From the NCBI GenBank assembly GCA_017630455.1, contig JAGBVG010000084.1:1-64000 (forward strand): a stretch of DNA of 64,000 bases, read 5' to 3'. Under the pieces are notes generated by a model, which saw only the letters and a list, made by a program, of their open reading frames with translations, did not search any database and was not told the origin of the DNA. The translations under genes and the position numbers were made by a program. Below are positions 7,445 through 16,130 of this stretch, in pieces; positions within the stretch are counted from its first letter, which is position 1, and each line of letters starts with the position of its first letter. This stretch comes from Alistipes sp. (lineage in GTDB: Bacteria; Bacteroidota; Bacteroidia; Bacteroidales; Rikenellaceae).

Positions 7445-9085
7445 GTGAAAGAGTGGGTGAAATATATTGTTGTGCTCCTATGTGGCATACTCTCGGTATC
7501 GTGCATCTTCGATACGGAGGAGTGTCCCGTGGAGATGCCATCCGTGCCAGTGGTGTTGGAGGGCGATCACACCATATCCTTCACCATAGGCTTTGATAGT
7601 TCTACAACACGCCTGGACTGCAACCCAACCGAGGAGAAAGTGCCTTTCGATCACTACATACAGCCTGGTACGTTGCGTGTGATGCTCACCGATACCCAGA
7701 ACAACACGCTCGGTGAGATTGAGCGTTTGTATATATGGCCTACAAACGAGGCGCAGACCGAGTTTAAGTTTACGGGTAAACTCCCCGAGGGTCTTGTCTT
7801 CGATCCTGAAAATCCGAAGTATAAACTCTTCGCTCTTGTAAATGCACCGCCAAAGGCTCTTGATCAGGAGTTTACGCTATACAATCAGCAGCAGCTCGAC
7901 CCTCGCAACGAGGAGAGTGCTATACCTATGTGGGGTGTTATGACCGTGGATCTCACGCCAATTGTCACAGTGCCTAACTACGAGATCCCCGATCCTTTGT
8001 GGCTATTGCGCTCTGCCGCGAAGGTTGAGGTGGAACTCTCCGATGAGCTAAAGGCTAAGGGTACATCGATCAACTCTGCTACGCTCAAATATTACAATGT
8101 CGAGGGCTATGTTGCGCCATACGACTGGCATCGATTTGATAACACTAAGCAGGTAAACTGCGAGCAGGCTATCAACGTATATCGTCACGCCGCTGTCAAC
8201 CTCCCGCTTATCGAGGATGAGGAGACGGGTAGCTACTATGTCTATATGCCTGAGTATGACAATAAGAATTATCCTGGCGAGCGTAACAAGATAAGCCTTG
8301 TTATGACCCACGATAACGAGGAGAAGATATTCGACGATGTAATATCGTTTGTGGAGTATAGCGAAGGTAAGGTCGTTGAGGGCTCGGACTATAATATCGT
8401 GCGTAACCATATCTATAGATTCCTGATACGCTCCATAGCAGGTGATAACCTTATGCTCGAGTACCACGTTGCCGACTGGGATGCCGAGGATTGGGGTACA
8501 GGCAAGGATTATGAGGAGCACGATATCTCGTACCCTACATACGTAAACCCATTAGTGCCTGCGGAGTATCTTGAGGTTATGCCTGACAAGCAGTCTAACT
8601 ACACTATTCAGAGTGAACCTCAAATGTACTTTGCAGGTCAGAACAACCCTAACCCTGAGGCGGGAGCTTTTGTTGGCTACTTCCGCATTATAGCCCCTGC
8701 GGATGTGCAGTGGAAGCCTGGCTTTATGGGCTCTAAGGAGAACTATCAGATACGTGTATATAAGAGGGGTGGCATAGATGATGGAAAACTGCTCTTCGAC
8801 TCTCACGTGACATCGCTGCAGGGTAACCTCTCGGCGTGTGGCGACAATGAGTGGTTCAAGATAGTCGTATTCCCACTTAGTGGTGATGGTGCAGGCACGA
8901 CCTCTGTACCATTGGGCGTATCATACTATCAGAGGTGGACCGACCAGTATATCAACCTCTTTATCAATGGCGAGTACGACAATATAAGTTGGCCAAATAG
9001 TGGCAATAACCCGAAGATTATCGAGATTAAGCACGTAGAACAGGTGCAGCACGCTTCGGAGGAAGCACGTAGTAAAATGGAGTAG
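7445..9085 (+). CDS. Accessory fimbrial lipoprotein (Mfa2/Mfa3-like)
   Basis: 546 residues. A GTG start at 7445 is chosen because it gives a full signal and lipobox (LSVSC, Cys20); the next ATG is beyond the lipobox. The N-terminal 370 residues follow the fimbrial accessory plan: FDTEECPV after the Cys, a strand-rich core, the motif NIVRNHIYRFLIRSI, then the late strand EYHVADWDAEDW. The remaining 170 residues form an extra beta domain not present in the short anchor. It starts 21 bases after the anchor gene and ends 2 bases before the next start, so it is translationally coupled. Role is inferred as a minor or tip-proximal subunit. Confidence 0.7.
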   Translation: MKEWVKYIVVLLCGILSVSCIFDTEECPVEMPSVPVVLEGDHTISFTIGFDSSTTRLDCNPTEEKVPFDHYIQPGTLRVMLTDTQNNTLGEIERLYIWPTNEAQTEFKFTGKLPEGLVFDPENPKYKLFALVNAPPKALDQEFTLYNQQQLDPRNEESAIPMWGVMTVDLTPIVTVPNYEIPDPLWLLRSAAKVEVELSDELKAKGTSINSATLKYYNVEGYVAPYDWHRFDNTKQVNCEQAINVYRHAAVNLPLIEDEETGSYYVYMPEYDNKNYPGERNKISLVMTHDNEEKIFDDVISFVEYSEGKVVEGSDYNIVRNHIYRFLIRSIAGDNLMLEYHVADWDAEDWGTGKDYEEHDISYPTYVNPLVPAEYLEVMPDKQSNYTIQSEPQMYFAGQNNPNPEAGAFVGYFRIIAPADVQWKPGFMGSKENYQIRVYKRGGIDDGKLLFDSHVTSLQGNLSACGDNEWFKIVVFPLSGDGAGTTSVPLGVSYYQRWTDQYINLFINGEYDNISWPNSGNNPKIIEIKHVEQVQHASEEARSKME

Positions 9086-9087
9086 TT

Positions 9088-11469
9088 ATGAAGAGTATGC
9101 ACATATATATAGTAGTAATGCTTGCGGCGCTGCTCGGTATTGTTGGTTGCGAATCGCCAGCCGACATACCCCTCGAGCAACCCCAGCGCGATGACTACAT
9201 AAAGTTATATTTTGCGCCATACGGCAATACGCGTGGCACGGTTGAGGATAACGAGTGTGAGTCCTTCCTCAGCCACTTGGATGTCGTCATCTTCAAGGTG
9301 ACAAACGATGGCGCGACATACGAGGGCTTCTATCACGAGCGTGTTAACGTCTCTGATACCCCCGATGGTGTAACATCTATCAAGCGCACAAAGCAGGATT
9401 TCGCGGAGGGCGTGACGTATAAGGTCTATGTAATCGCAAATAGCGATGTTGATGAGAGTCTCTACTATCAGTCGGGACAAGTTATCGACCACGACACATT
9501 CCTAAAACTCGACCAGACAAACCGCAACATCCACCTCTCGGGTATTGACTTTGGTAATCCCGACTTTGAGTATCCATATATGTTCCTTATGGATGGCGTT
9601 GCATATATGGGAGCTGCGGAGCCTGCGCAGGGTGGCGCTATAGTTATTAACGATGGCACTATAGAGGATGTGACCCTCAAGGTTACGCTACGTCGTGCTG
9701 CAGCGAAGATTATCGTTACCATCAAGCCCGGCGATAAGGTTACGTTTACACCCGAACTTATGGCGAAGTCGCAGGGCTACCTGCTGCGTAATATGCCTAT
9801 TCGCACTACGCTTACGGCCGAGGGTGGCTATCCTCTTACCGAGGGTGATACGCGACCATATTGGACATCGCCAACAATCTCGCAGAGCCCCTATTTTCAA
9901 CTTGTTGATGATGGTGAAGGTGGCTGTAGCCTGCAGATTACGGCCTACTGCTACTCACACACTTGGCAGAGTGCCGAGGTGTTCTATAAGGGTACTTCGT
10001 TGGTTGTTATGATTCCTATGATTTACCAGGAGAGTGAGAGTAGTACCCCTGTGGAGTATATCCACAACTACTATCAGCTATCTATCAGCAAGAGTGAGGC
10101 GGGAGGCTCAACACACCTTATAAAGCGAAATACGCTCTATGATCTGCGAGTTTCGCTCAACGCCCCTGGTGCTGATGATTATACCGCACCCGAAGAGATC
10201 AAGGATCTTCAATACTTTACAACACCGTGGCAGGTCACAGATATACCTGTTAGCGGGGAGACTACGGTGCAGTATCTCAAGGTAAATAAGAACAAACTGA
10301 TAATGTATAATACCGCGGAGTCGCTTGACGAACTCTACTTCTCATCATCATCTCCCGTTACCGTATCATACGTTTCAGGCAGTGGCCACTATTACGATAA
10401 ATATAGCAAGAAGGTAGGCCTTACAAATAGTGCAATTAAGAGTATATATGGCACTGTAGATGTTGCAGCAACATCGGGAAATATAGCCGTGCATAGCGAC
10501 ATTCCGACGAATAATACCATCCGCTATTTCCAGCTTAAGGTGACTAACCAAGAGGGTCTTAGTGAGATAATCGATGTGGAGCAATATCCGCTTATATATA
10601 TCACCAATGGCCTACCTTGGTACTCCTATCGTGATGATTACTACTATCGCACCACAGATGGCCATTCGTTTAGAGATAACGTGACTTCCTCGACTACTTC
10701 GGGCGACTTGCCAACGACCTATCAGTATGATGGTGACCACATCGTGAGTATCTATACTATCGACAACGTTAACCTCACTACGAAGAAGGTAAAATATACC
10801 TACAGCAGTGCCGCATCGTCGAACAACCACGGTTGGACCTGCTCGAAGGTGCGCGGTAATAAGGCTAATGATGGTAAGCTATACGCCATTAACTACTATT
10901 CGTTCTCGTACAGAAGTAGACGCTGGACGAAGAGTACCTCGTCGTGTGAGACACATAATGTCCGCAACTATCACGTGCGTATGATGGCCTCCTCGGGTGA
11001 CTATATCCTTGCACGACCCAATCTTGATGAGGATGGCTTCACGGCGGGCGACGATAACAATGCAAAGCTCGTATCGCCCTCGTTTGTCATCGCCTCGCGC
11101 TTGGGTGCTGTGTTGTCGACATATAGTAACCTTAGCACTCTTAATTCGCGACAGAAACTTCTGGTATTTGCCGACCACTGCAAGAACTATGTTGAGGTGG
11201 ATGATGTAAACGACGATGGTAAGACCGCAGGCAAGGTCTACGATAACTGGCGATTGCCTACCGAGGCCGAGTTGAAGATCATTATGGATCTGCAGGGTGG
11301 CGATGGCGTAGATGCCGAGGCTATCGACTTCTTGCTTAATGGTGGTTACTATATGAGTGCCAGTGGTCCGGTGTTTAACCCTAAGAATACAAGCAATGTC
11401 AAGGAGGCTACGGATAAGTGGAGCGTTAGCGATGTCGCTATTCGCTGTGTAAGAGATGCTTACGAATAA
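9088..11469 (+). CDS. Large accessory fimbrial lipoprotein with C-type-lectin-like end
   Basis: 793 residues, lipobox LGIVGC (Cys21). The first 380 residues resemble fimbrial accessory subunits: YIKLYFAPYGNTRG, a VVIFKV strand, LRRAAAKIIVTI, and a late WQVTDIPV strand. A middle beta region follows. The last 90 residues contain DNWRLPTEAEL, GGYYMSASG and VAIRCVRDAYE, the pattern of FISUMP/DUF1566-like C-type-lectin folds found at fimbrial tips. Its terminal codons show no NNC bias, so I see no sign of retroelement diversification here. A tip adhesin role is inferred from the domain and operon position. Confidence 0.7.
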   Translation: MKSMHIYIVVMLAALLGIVGCESPADIPLEQPQRDDYIKLYFAPYGNTRGTVEDNECESFLSHLDVVIFKVTNDGATYEGFYHERVNVSDTPDGVTSIKRTKQDFAEGVTYKVYVIANSDVDESLYYQSGQVIDHDTFLKLDQTNRNIHLSGIDFGNPDFEYPYMFLMDGVAYMGAAEPAQGGAIVINDGTIEDVTLKVTLRRAAAKIIVTIKPGDKVTFTPELMAKSQGYLLRNMPIRTTLTAEGGYPLTEGDTRPYWTSPTISQSPYFQLVDDGEGGCSLQITAYCYSHTWQSAEVFYKGTSLVVMIPMIYQESESSTPVEYIHNYYQLSISKSEAGGSTHLIKRNTLYDLRVSLNAPGADDYTAPEEIKDLQYFTTPWQVTDIPVSGETTVQYLKVNKNKLIMYNTAESLDELYFSSSSPVTVSYVSGSGHYYDKYSKKVGLTNSAIKSIYGTVDVAATSGNIAVHSDIPTNNTIRYFQLKVTNQEGLSEIIDVEQYPLIYITNGLPWYSYRDDYYYRTTDGHSFRDNVTSSTTSGDLPTTYQYDGDHIVSIYTIDNVNLTTKKVKYTYSSAASSNNHGWTCSKVRGNKANDGKLYAINYYSFSYRSRRWTKSTSSCETHNVRNYHVRMMASSGDYILARPNLDEDGFTAGDDNNAKLVSPSFVIASRLGAVLSTYSNLSTLNSRQKLLVFADHCKNYVEVDDVNDDGKTAGKVYDNWRLPTEAELKIIMDLQGGDGVDAEAIDFLLNGGYYMSASGPVFNPKNTSNVKEATDKWSVSDVAIRCVRDAYE

Positions 11470-11479
11470 TATATTTGCG

Positions 11480-14400
11480 ATGAAAAAGATACTATATATA
11501 ATCCATATTTGCCTGCTCTTTGTGGTAATCTCGTGCCAGAGGGATTCTATAGAGGATATTGTGCCTGTGCACCCAGATATTGAGGTGCCAGAGGGGTATA
11601 CCTATATCGAATTTGAGGCTAACATTGTGGATATGAAGGGTGTTAGCACACGCGCTGTGGACCCTGATGGCCTTACGCTCAACAATATGACGCTCTTCTG
11701 CTTCAATGAGTTTGGCCTATATATCAGCTCTGAGGATGCGCAGCTTCAGAGCCACTCGGTGGATAGTGGTAGGTTTGCGGCAGTTATCCCCAACCATACG
11801 CATATTATCCACTTCATTGGTAACCATAGCGAGGGTCTCTACGACGAGTCGCAGTTTCCAGGTCAGACCGAGAGTATGGTCGTGGCGAATATGGAGGGCG
11901 GCTCGGGAATGTTGGTCTACTGGTCGCGCTTCCAGATGGATACGGCGAGCGATAAAAGTATCAGTAAGCAGCTCGCTGATCTCACATACAATATCGGTGG
12001 TCGGGAGTATCAGGGTGTGAAACTTATCCGCAATCAGGCAATGGTGACTATCAGCGATTGGGAGACTGAGCACTTTCACGTTACGGGCTTCCGCACTGTT
12101 AATATCCCTGCCTTTGGCACTGTAGCGCCGCACCACCCTAATCGCCATTTCAATATCGTCGATGACTGGGAGGGCACCGATGAGTTTGTGACACTGCCTA
12201 ATAATCAGGCGCTAATGTCTGATATTACGGAGATCAATACCAAACCCGAGGATTATATCTTCGAGACCGAGAACTCTGGTGATAAACTTGTGAGTGTCAT
12301 CATTCGCGGTCACGCCCCAAGTGATCTCCACTCGGAGCAGAACGACAAATATTACCGCGTGGTGCTGCAAAATAGCGATGGTAGCAACTTTATGCTGCGC
12401 CGCAACCACCACTACAACATCCACATCACAGGTATGCTTACCTATGGTCAGGATAGTTTCGAGGCGGCGTTAACAGCCCCAGCGTCCAACAATGCGTGGA
12501 TATCTATCGATGAGTGGGTTAACGAGATTTCGGATGGTAAGCAGACATTGTGGGTGGAGCAGACATCGTATGTGCTTAGTAGCGATGAGTATGCTGGTAC
12601 TAACTGGGTGTTGCCATATAGATATACGGTTAATGGACGTGGTGATGCAGTAGCACCTACCATTACCTGGCTTGAAAATAATGTAGCCTACGACAACATC
12701 ACCAACACCTATAACCACACCACAGGCGAGGGTGAGATGCTTGTGCGCCTCTTTCCTATGTATGAGGGCAACGAGCAGCAGGTGGGTACGCTCCTTATTA
12801 AACACGGCCAGTTGCAGCGCAAGATCTCGATATATATCATCCGTACCCAGCACTTCATACCATCGTGGATATCGTCCCAGGTCTTTGGAGTGGCAGATGA
12901 GTATGTCACTGTAGTATTTACCATCCCCGATACCTGCCCCGAGGCTCTCTATCCATTCACTGTATTGGTATCTGTCAACCACCTCGACGTGCGCTCGGAG
13001 TCGGGACAGCGACTGCCCGTATATGTTAAGGGCGAGGAGGGCTACTTCGGTACTGACTGGGAGGGTATCAACTACAAATATGCCTATACGGTGACAGGTC
13101 CTGGTAAGCATCGTCTGCATATGAAGTCTATTCTTCAGCACGAGGAGGATGAGCTCGAAGCGGTGCACCTCGAAGCTCCATTCTTTGAGACTATTACCAA
13201 GCAGGTGATGTTTACGGCGGCTAATAAGTCGCATAGACGAATCTTTGTGGATGACCTGCTTGAGTATCAAACGCCGCAAGCTGATGATGCTCCGCTATAC
13301 TATATGCTTGCGCCACAGAAACGTGCTCATCCATTGGTGTTTACCCTTATGCTGCAGGAGCGACAGACGGATGGTTCGTATACGCCTCTAAATCACGCCG
13401 CGCCTGAACAATATAGTGAGGAGTGGCACAAGAATGGTAAGGATGAGTTCCTGATTTACACCAAGGTGTTGAGCGACTACACCGAATATTATGCTACCCA
13501 TAAGGACCATTATGAGGAGATTCAGAATATGGCGTGGGAGGGAGATGTGAGCCTTGTGTTACAGGATTTGTGGAGTACGAATGGTCGTGTTATGGCTTTT
13601 AGAACCTACGACTACAAAAATCCTCCTACTACATCAGAACGCTATGGCCTTCAGGCGGATGGAACATACAACATATATCTTCTCACCAACGGCACAAACA
13701 ATCAGGATGTGGTGCGTATTGCCTCAAACAATACGCTGAGCACCAATGTGTTTAGACGTAACCGTGATGGTTCGATAACGAACTATAATACATTGCCTTA
13801 TGAGGGTAATGAGTATCGCTCGATTATCTTCGATATTGGTCACTATCGCCCCTATCGTTTTGCTGCGCAGGTGAGAGTTGCGGATGCCGATGGCTCGAAT
13901 CCTGAACTTATACCCGCTACGAGTGATCTAATGGGTAACCCCGGTAATGCTATGACGCCTGAGAATGTGGATGATGTATATCTTAAGTATAAGCCGGGTC
14001 AGCGTGTCGATATATTGTTCGATATCACGAGCTTCCGAGGCTCTGATGGCTGCTCGGTGCATCCATTCGGCGAGAACTTCGGCGATCCGTTTGAGGTCTA
14101 TATCGATGCTCCGATGCTCGAGATTGACTATGCTCGCTTAGCCTCCTCGTGGCTCGTTGCTAACAACTCTGATCTTGCTGTTGATAAGCTGCGTCCCCAT
14201 CCGACAATCCCTGGCAGATATATCTACACCGTAGACCGCCATCGTGAGCACGAGCGAAAGTATGGTGATCCAAGCCTCACTGTCGCAAATGTAGATGATG
14301 CGCAGATAAAGTTTAATAAGTTTGGTCAAAAGGTTGCGGTGGAGGGTAGCATCAACCAGTCTGGCGAGCGTAAGCTATTGCCATTTAAGAAGAGCACTAT

Positions 14401-14821
14401 CACCGCTGGTGGCGATATTACAATCACCACAGATAAGGATGCGATTGTCTTCTGGGATAAGACATTTAATGTCGAAACGTCGCATATTAAGGGCGAAATA
14501 TGCTACAAGAATGAGCAAGGACAATTCCCTGTGCCTCATAATGCCTTTGTAGCCTTTGTCCGATTGCGTACTGGCGCGCGTATCGGTGTGGCAACGATAT
14601 ATGAGGATGGTAAGTTTGAGCTAAACCTCCGCGAGGAGTACACCTACACCTGGACCGATGACCCTATCGACTTCTACTATACGGTGCAGGATGCCCAGGG
14701 TAATAATATCACCTATAACCTTAACTATGAGGTAGATGGCCAGTCTCGTACCGTAGATCTCGAAACGATGTATCAGTGGGTTAGGAGTGGTCGCCCAATT
14801 GTGCTTACCAAGCAGAAGTAG
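11480..14821 (+). CDS. Very large fimbrial-operon lipoprotein, DUF4906-like
   Basis: 1113 residues, lipobox FVVISC (Cys19). The ATG at 11480 is preferred over the in-frame ATG at 11456, because the earlier one overlaps the previous gene and adds residues before the signal. An accessory-subunit N-terminal half (residues about 30-340, ending near ISIDEWVNEI) is followed by a long beta-rich region. Near residue 880 is DPFEVYIDAPMLEID and then PGRYIYTVDRHREHERKYG, features I associate with DUF4906 proteins of Bacteroidales fimbrial operons. It is the last gene before the second operon's promoter. A tip or adhesive role is inferred; no catalytic motif is seen. Confidence 0.65.
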   Translation: MKKILYIIHICLLFVVISCQRDSIEDIVPVHPDIEVPEGYTYIEFEANIVDMKGVSTRAVDPDGLTLNNMTLFCFNEFGLYISSEDAQLQSHSVDSGRFAAVIPNHTHIIHFIGNHSEGLYDESQFPGQTESMVVANMEGGSGMLVYWSRFQMDTASDKSISKQLADLTYNIGGREYQGVKLIRNQAMVTISDWETEHFHVTGFRTVNIPAFGTVAPHHPNRHFNIVDDWEGTDEFVTLPNNQALMSDITEINTKPEDYIFETENSGDKLVSVIIRGHAPSDLHSEQNDKYYRVVLQNSDGSNFMLRRNHHYNIHITGMLTYGQDSFEAALTAPASNNAWISIDEWVNEISDGKQTLWVEQTSYVLSSDEYAGTNWVLPYRYTVNGRGDAVAPTITWLENNVAYDNITNTYNHTTGEGEMLVRLFPMYEGNEQQVGTLLIKHGQLQRKISIYIIRTQHFIPSWISSQVFGVADEYVTVVFTIPDTCPEALYPFTVLVSVNHLDVRSESGQRLPVYVKGEEGYFGTDWEGINYKYAYTVTGPGKHRLHMKSILQHEEDELEAVHLEAPFFETITKQVMFTAANKSHRRIFVDDLLEYQTPQADDAPLYYMLAPQKRAHPLVFTLMLQERQTDGSYTPLNHAAPEQYSEEWHKNGKDEFLIYTKVLSDYTEYYATHKDHYEEIQNMAWEGDVSLVLQDLWSTNGRVMAFRTYDYKNPPTTSERYGLQADGTYNIYLLTNGTNNQDVVRIASNNTLSTNVFRRNRDGSITNYNTLPYEGNEYRSIIFDIGHYRPYRFAAQVRVADADGSNPELIPATSDLMGNPGNAMTPENVDDVYLKYKPGQRVDILFDITSFRGSDGCSVHPFGENFGDPFEVYIDAPMLEIDYARLASSWLVANNSDLAVDKLRPHPTIPGRYIYTVDRHREHERKYGDPSLTVANVDDAQIKFNKFGQKVAVEGSINQSGERKLLPFKKSTITAGGDITITTDKDAIVFWDKTFNVETSHIKGEICYKNEQGQFPVPHNAFVAFVRLRTGARIGVATIYEDGKFELNLREEYTYTWTDDPIDFYYTVQDAQGNNITYNLNYEVDGQSRTVDLETMYQWVRSGRPIVLTKQK

Positions 14822-14850
14822 GGTAGGCGCGGGTACTCTTAGTGCGCGAT

Positions 14851-14881
14851 TTTGTAGATTGTCCAAAATTTACTACCTTTG
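14851..14881 (+). promoter_or_regulatory. Promoter of the second fimbrillin operon
   Basis: TTTG (14851-14854), a 19-base spacer, and TACCTTTG (14874-14881) make a textbook Bacteroidetes promoter. The first start codon is at 15090, about 200 bases downstream. Confidence 0.85.
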
Positions 14882-15051
14882 TCGTATCTTTCAGATATAG
14901 ACAAAACCGTACAAATTACACAGTTTTTTAATATGCTGGTTGTTAACGATTTAGCAATGGGAGGGGTATTTTGTAGCCTATGCTAAGGCTAATCGTGTAT
15001 GGTATTGGGAGACATTCGACCGTCGCGGTTGAGTGTTTCCCTATGTTTTTT
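14882..15051 (+). promoter_or_regulatory. Structured leader with attenuator-like terminator
   Basis: The leader contains the G-tract motif copy 2 (14959-14978), a small TAGCC/GGCTA hairpin and a 15-bp hairpin at 15007-15041 (three wobbles, loop GTCGC) followed by TATGTTTTTTG. That last element has the form of an intrinsic terminator, 39 bases before the fimbrillin start. TTAGC (14951-14955) can also pair with GCTAA (14982-14986), so alternative folds are possible. Whether it is a riboswitch, a protein-controlled attenuator or a small-RNA terminator cannot be told from sequence. Confidence 0.6.
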
Positions 15052-15089
15052 GATACGAAATAATTATTAAAAAAAATAAAAATTACACT

Positions 15090-15956
15090 ATGAAAAAGTT
15101 TTTCTTTATGGCGGCTATGGCTGCAACAATGTTCTCTTGTCAGGATGTTAACGTTGAGATTATCCCTGTAGAGGGTGAGAAGACGCCTATCCACATCTCG
15201 ACCACTATCACTCGTGCTACCGACACAGCTTTCGAGGCTGGCGATAAGGTGGGTATCTTCGTAGTAAACGAGCCAGAGACATTGGCAGCGTCAGGTAACC
15301 ACGTCGATAATATGTGCTTTACATTCGACAGCGCGTGGACTCCTGCCGAGACTATCTACTGGCTCGACAAGAGCACCGAGGCAGATTTCTACTGCTACTA
15401 TCCTTATGCTGAGGGTGTAAACACTGCTGCTCACACATTCGCTACAAAGGCAGACCAGTCGGCATTGGAGAACTACAAGGCTTCGGATTTCTTGTGGGGA
15501 AAGACATCTGGCGTAGCTCCTACCGAGGAGGCTGTTGAGATCACCACAAACCACACATTCAGCAACGCCATCATCACCCTCAAGCCAGGTGATGGTTTCA
15601 CTGCTGAGAGCCTTGCTGCTGCAACCAAGTCGGTGAAGATTTGTGGCATCAAGACTGGTGCTTCTATCGACCTTGCTACAGGTGTTGCAACTGCTAATGG
15701 CAATGCTACTGAGGTTACTCCATACCTCGAGGGTGCACAGTATCGTGCTTTGATTGTTCCTCAGACAACAGCTGGTGGTGCTCTTATCGTGGTTACTGTT
15801 GATGGTGTTGATTACACTTTGTCACGCTCTATGACCTTCAAGGCAAACAAGCAGCATAAGTTCACCGTTACTCTCAATAAGGTTAGCAATGGCGTAAATG
15901 TCGGCATTGGTGGCTGGGATGTTGACGAGGAGGATTACGGTGGTGACGCAGAGTAA
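15090..15956 (+). CDS. Fimbrillin family (Mfa-like) lipoprotein
   Basis: 288 residues, lipobox TMFSC (Cys17) followed by QDVNVE. Typical fimbrillin layout: an early strand IHISTTITRA with an Arg-Ala pair, AGDKVGIFVVNE, ADFYCYYPY, YKASDFLWGK, and a late block VDGVDYTLSRSMTFKANKQH. The C-terminus VNVGIGGWDVDEEDYGGDA is the terminal strand and acidic tail, nearly copied by the small protein encoded immediately downstream. Likely a pilus subunit of the second operon. It follows a leader with an attenuator-like hairpin, so its expression is probably regulated after initiation. Confidence 0.8.
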   Translation: MKKFFFMAAMAATMFSCQDVNVEIIPVEGEKTPIHISTTITRATDTAFEAGDKVGIFVVNEPETLAASGNHVDNMCFTFDSAWTPAETIYWLDKSTEADFYCYYPYAEGVNTAAHTFATKADQSALENYKASDFLWGKTSGVAPTEEAVEITTNHTFSNAIITLKPGDGFTAESLAAATKSVKICGIKTGASIDLATGVATANGNATEVTPYLEGAQYRALIVPQTTAGGALIVVTVDGVDYTLSRSMTFKANKQHKFTVTLNKVSNGVNVGIGGWDVDEEDYGGDAE

Positions 15957-15962
15957 GTGCCT

Positions 15963-16109
15963 ATGTCACAGAATAATTACACAGCGCCTGAATTGACCTT
16001 GCTCTACTTCGAAGTGGAGCAGGGCTTTGCGCTTAGCAATCAAACGGATGTCAATATCGGCATCGGTGGATGGGGCTCCGACGAGGAGGATTATGGCGGC
16101 GACGCTTAA
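15963..16109 (+). CDS. 48-residue microprotein copying the fimbrillin C-terminus
   Basis: Starts ATG six bases after the fimbrillin stop, with no signal peptide. The first half (MSQNNYTAPELTLLYFEVEQ) is unlike the fimbrillin. The last 19 residues (VNIGIGGWGSDEEDYGGDA) match the fimbrillin end at 16 positions. Among the 19 matched codons, seven differ silently and only three change the residue, which argues for selection at protein level and so for translation. The next gene begins 21 bases downstream, so it is inside the operon. It might act as a donor-strand decoy, chain terminator or assembly chaperone, but without an export signal this is speculative. Short Tyr-Pro-start proteins of this sort near fimbrial genes are familiar in the group but uncharacterised. 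Confidence 0.7.
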   Translation: MSQNNYTAPELTLLYFEVEQGFALSNQTDVNIGIGGWGSDEEDYGGDA

Positions 16110-16130
16110 CAACACAGAGACTATATAGCT

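Noticed and set aside
12470..13279. Long minus-strand frame opposite the DUF4906-like gene
   Set aside because: Same reason; the + strand protein has a lipobox and continuous family-like structure.
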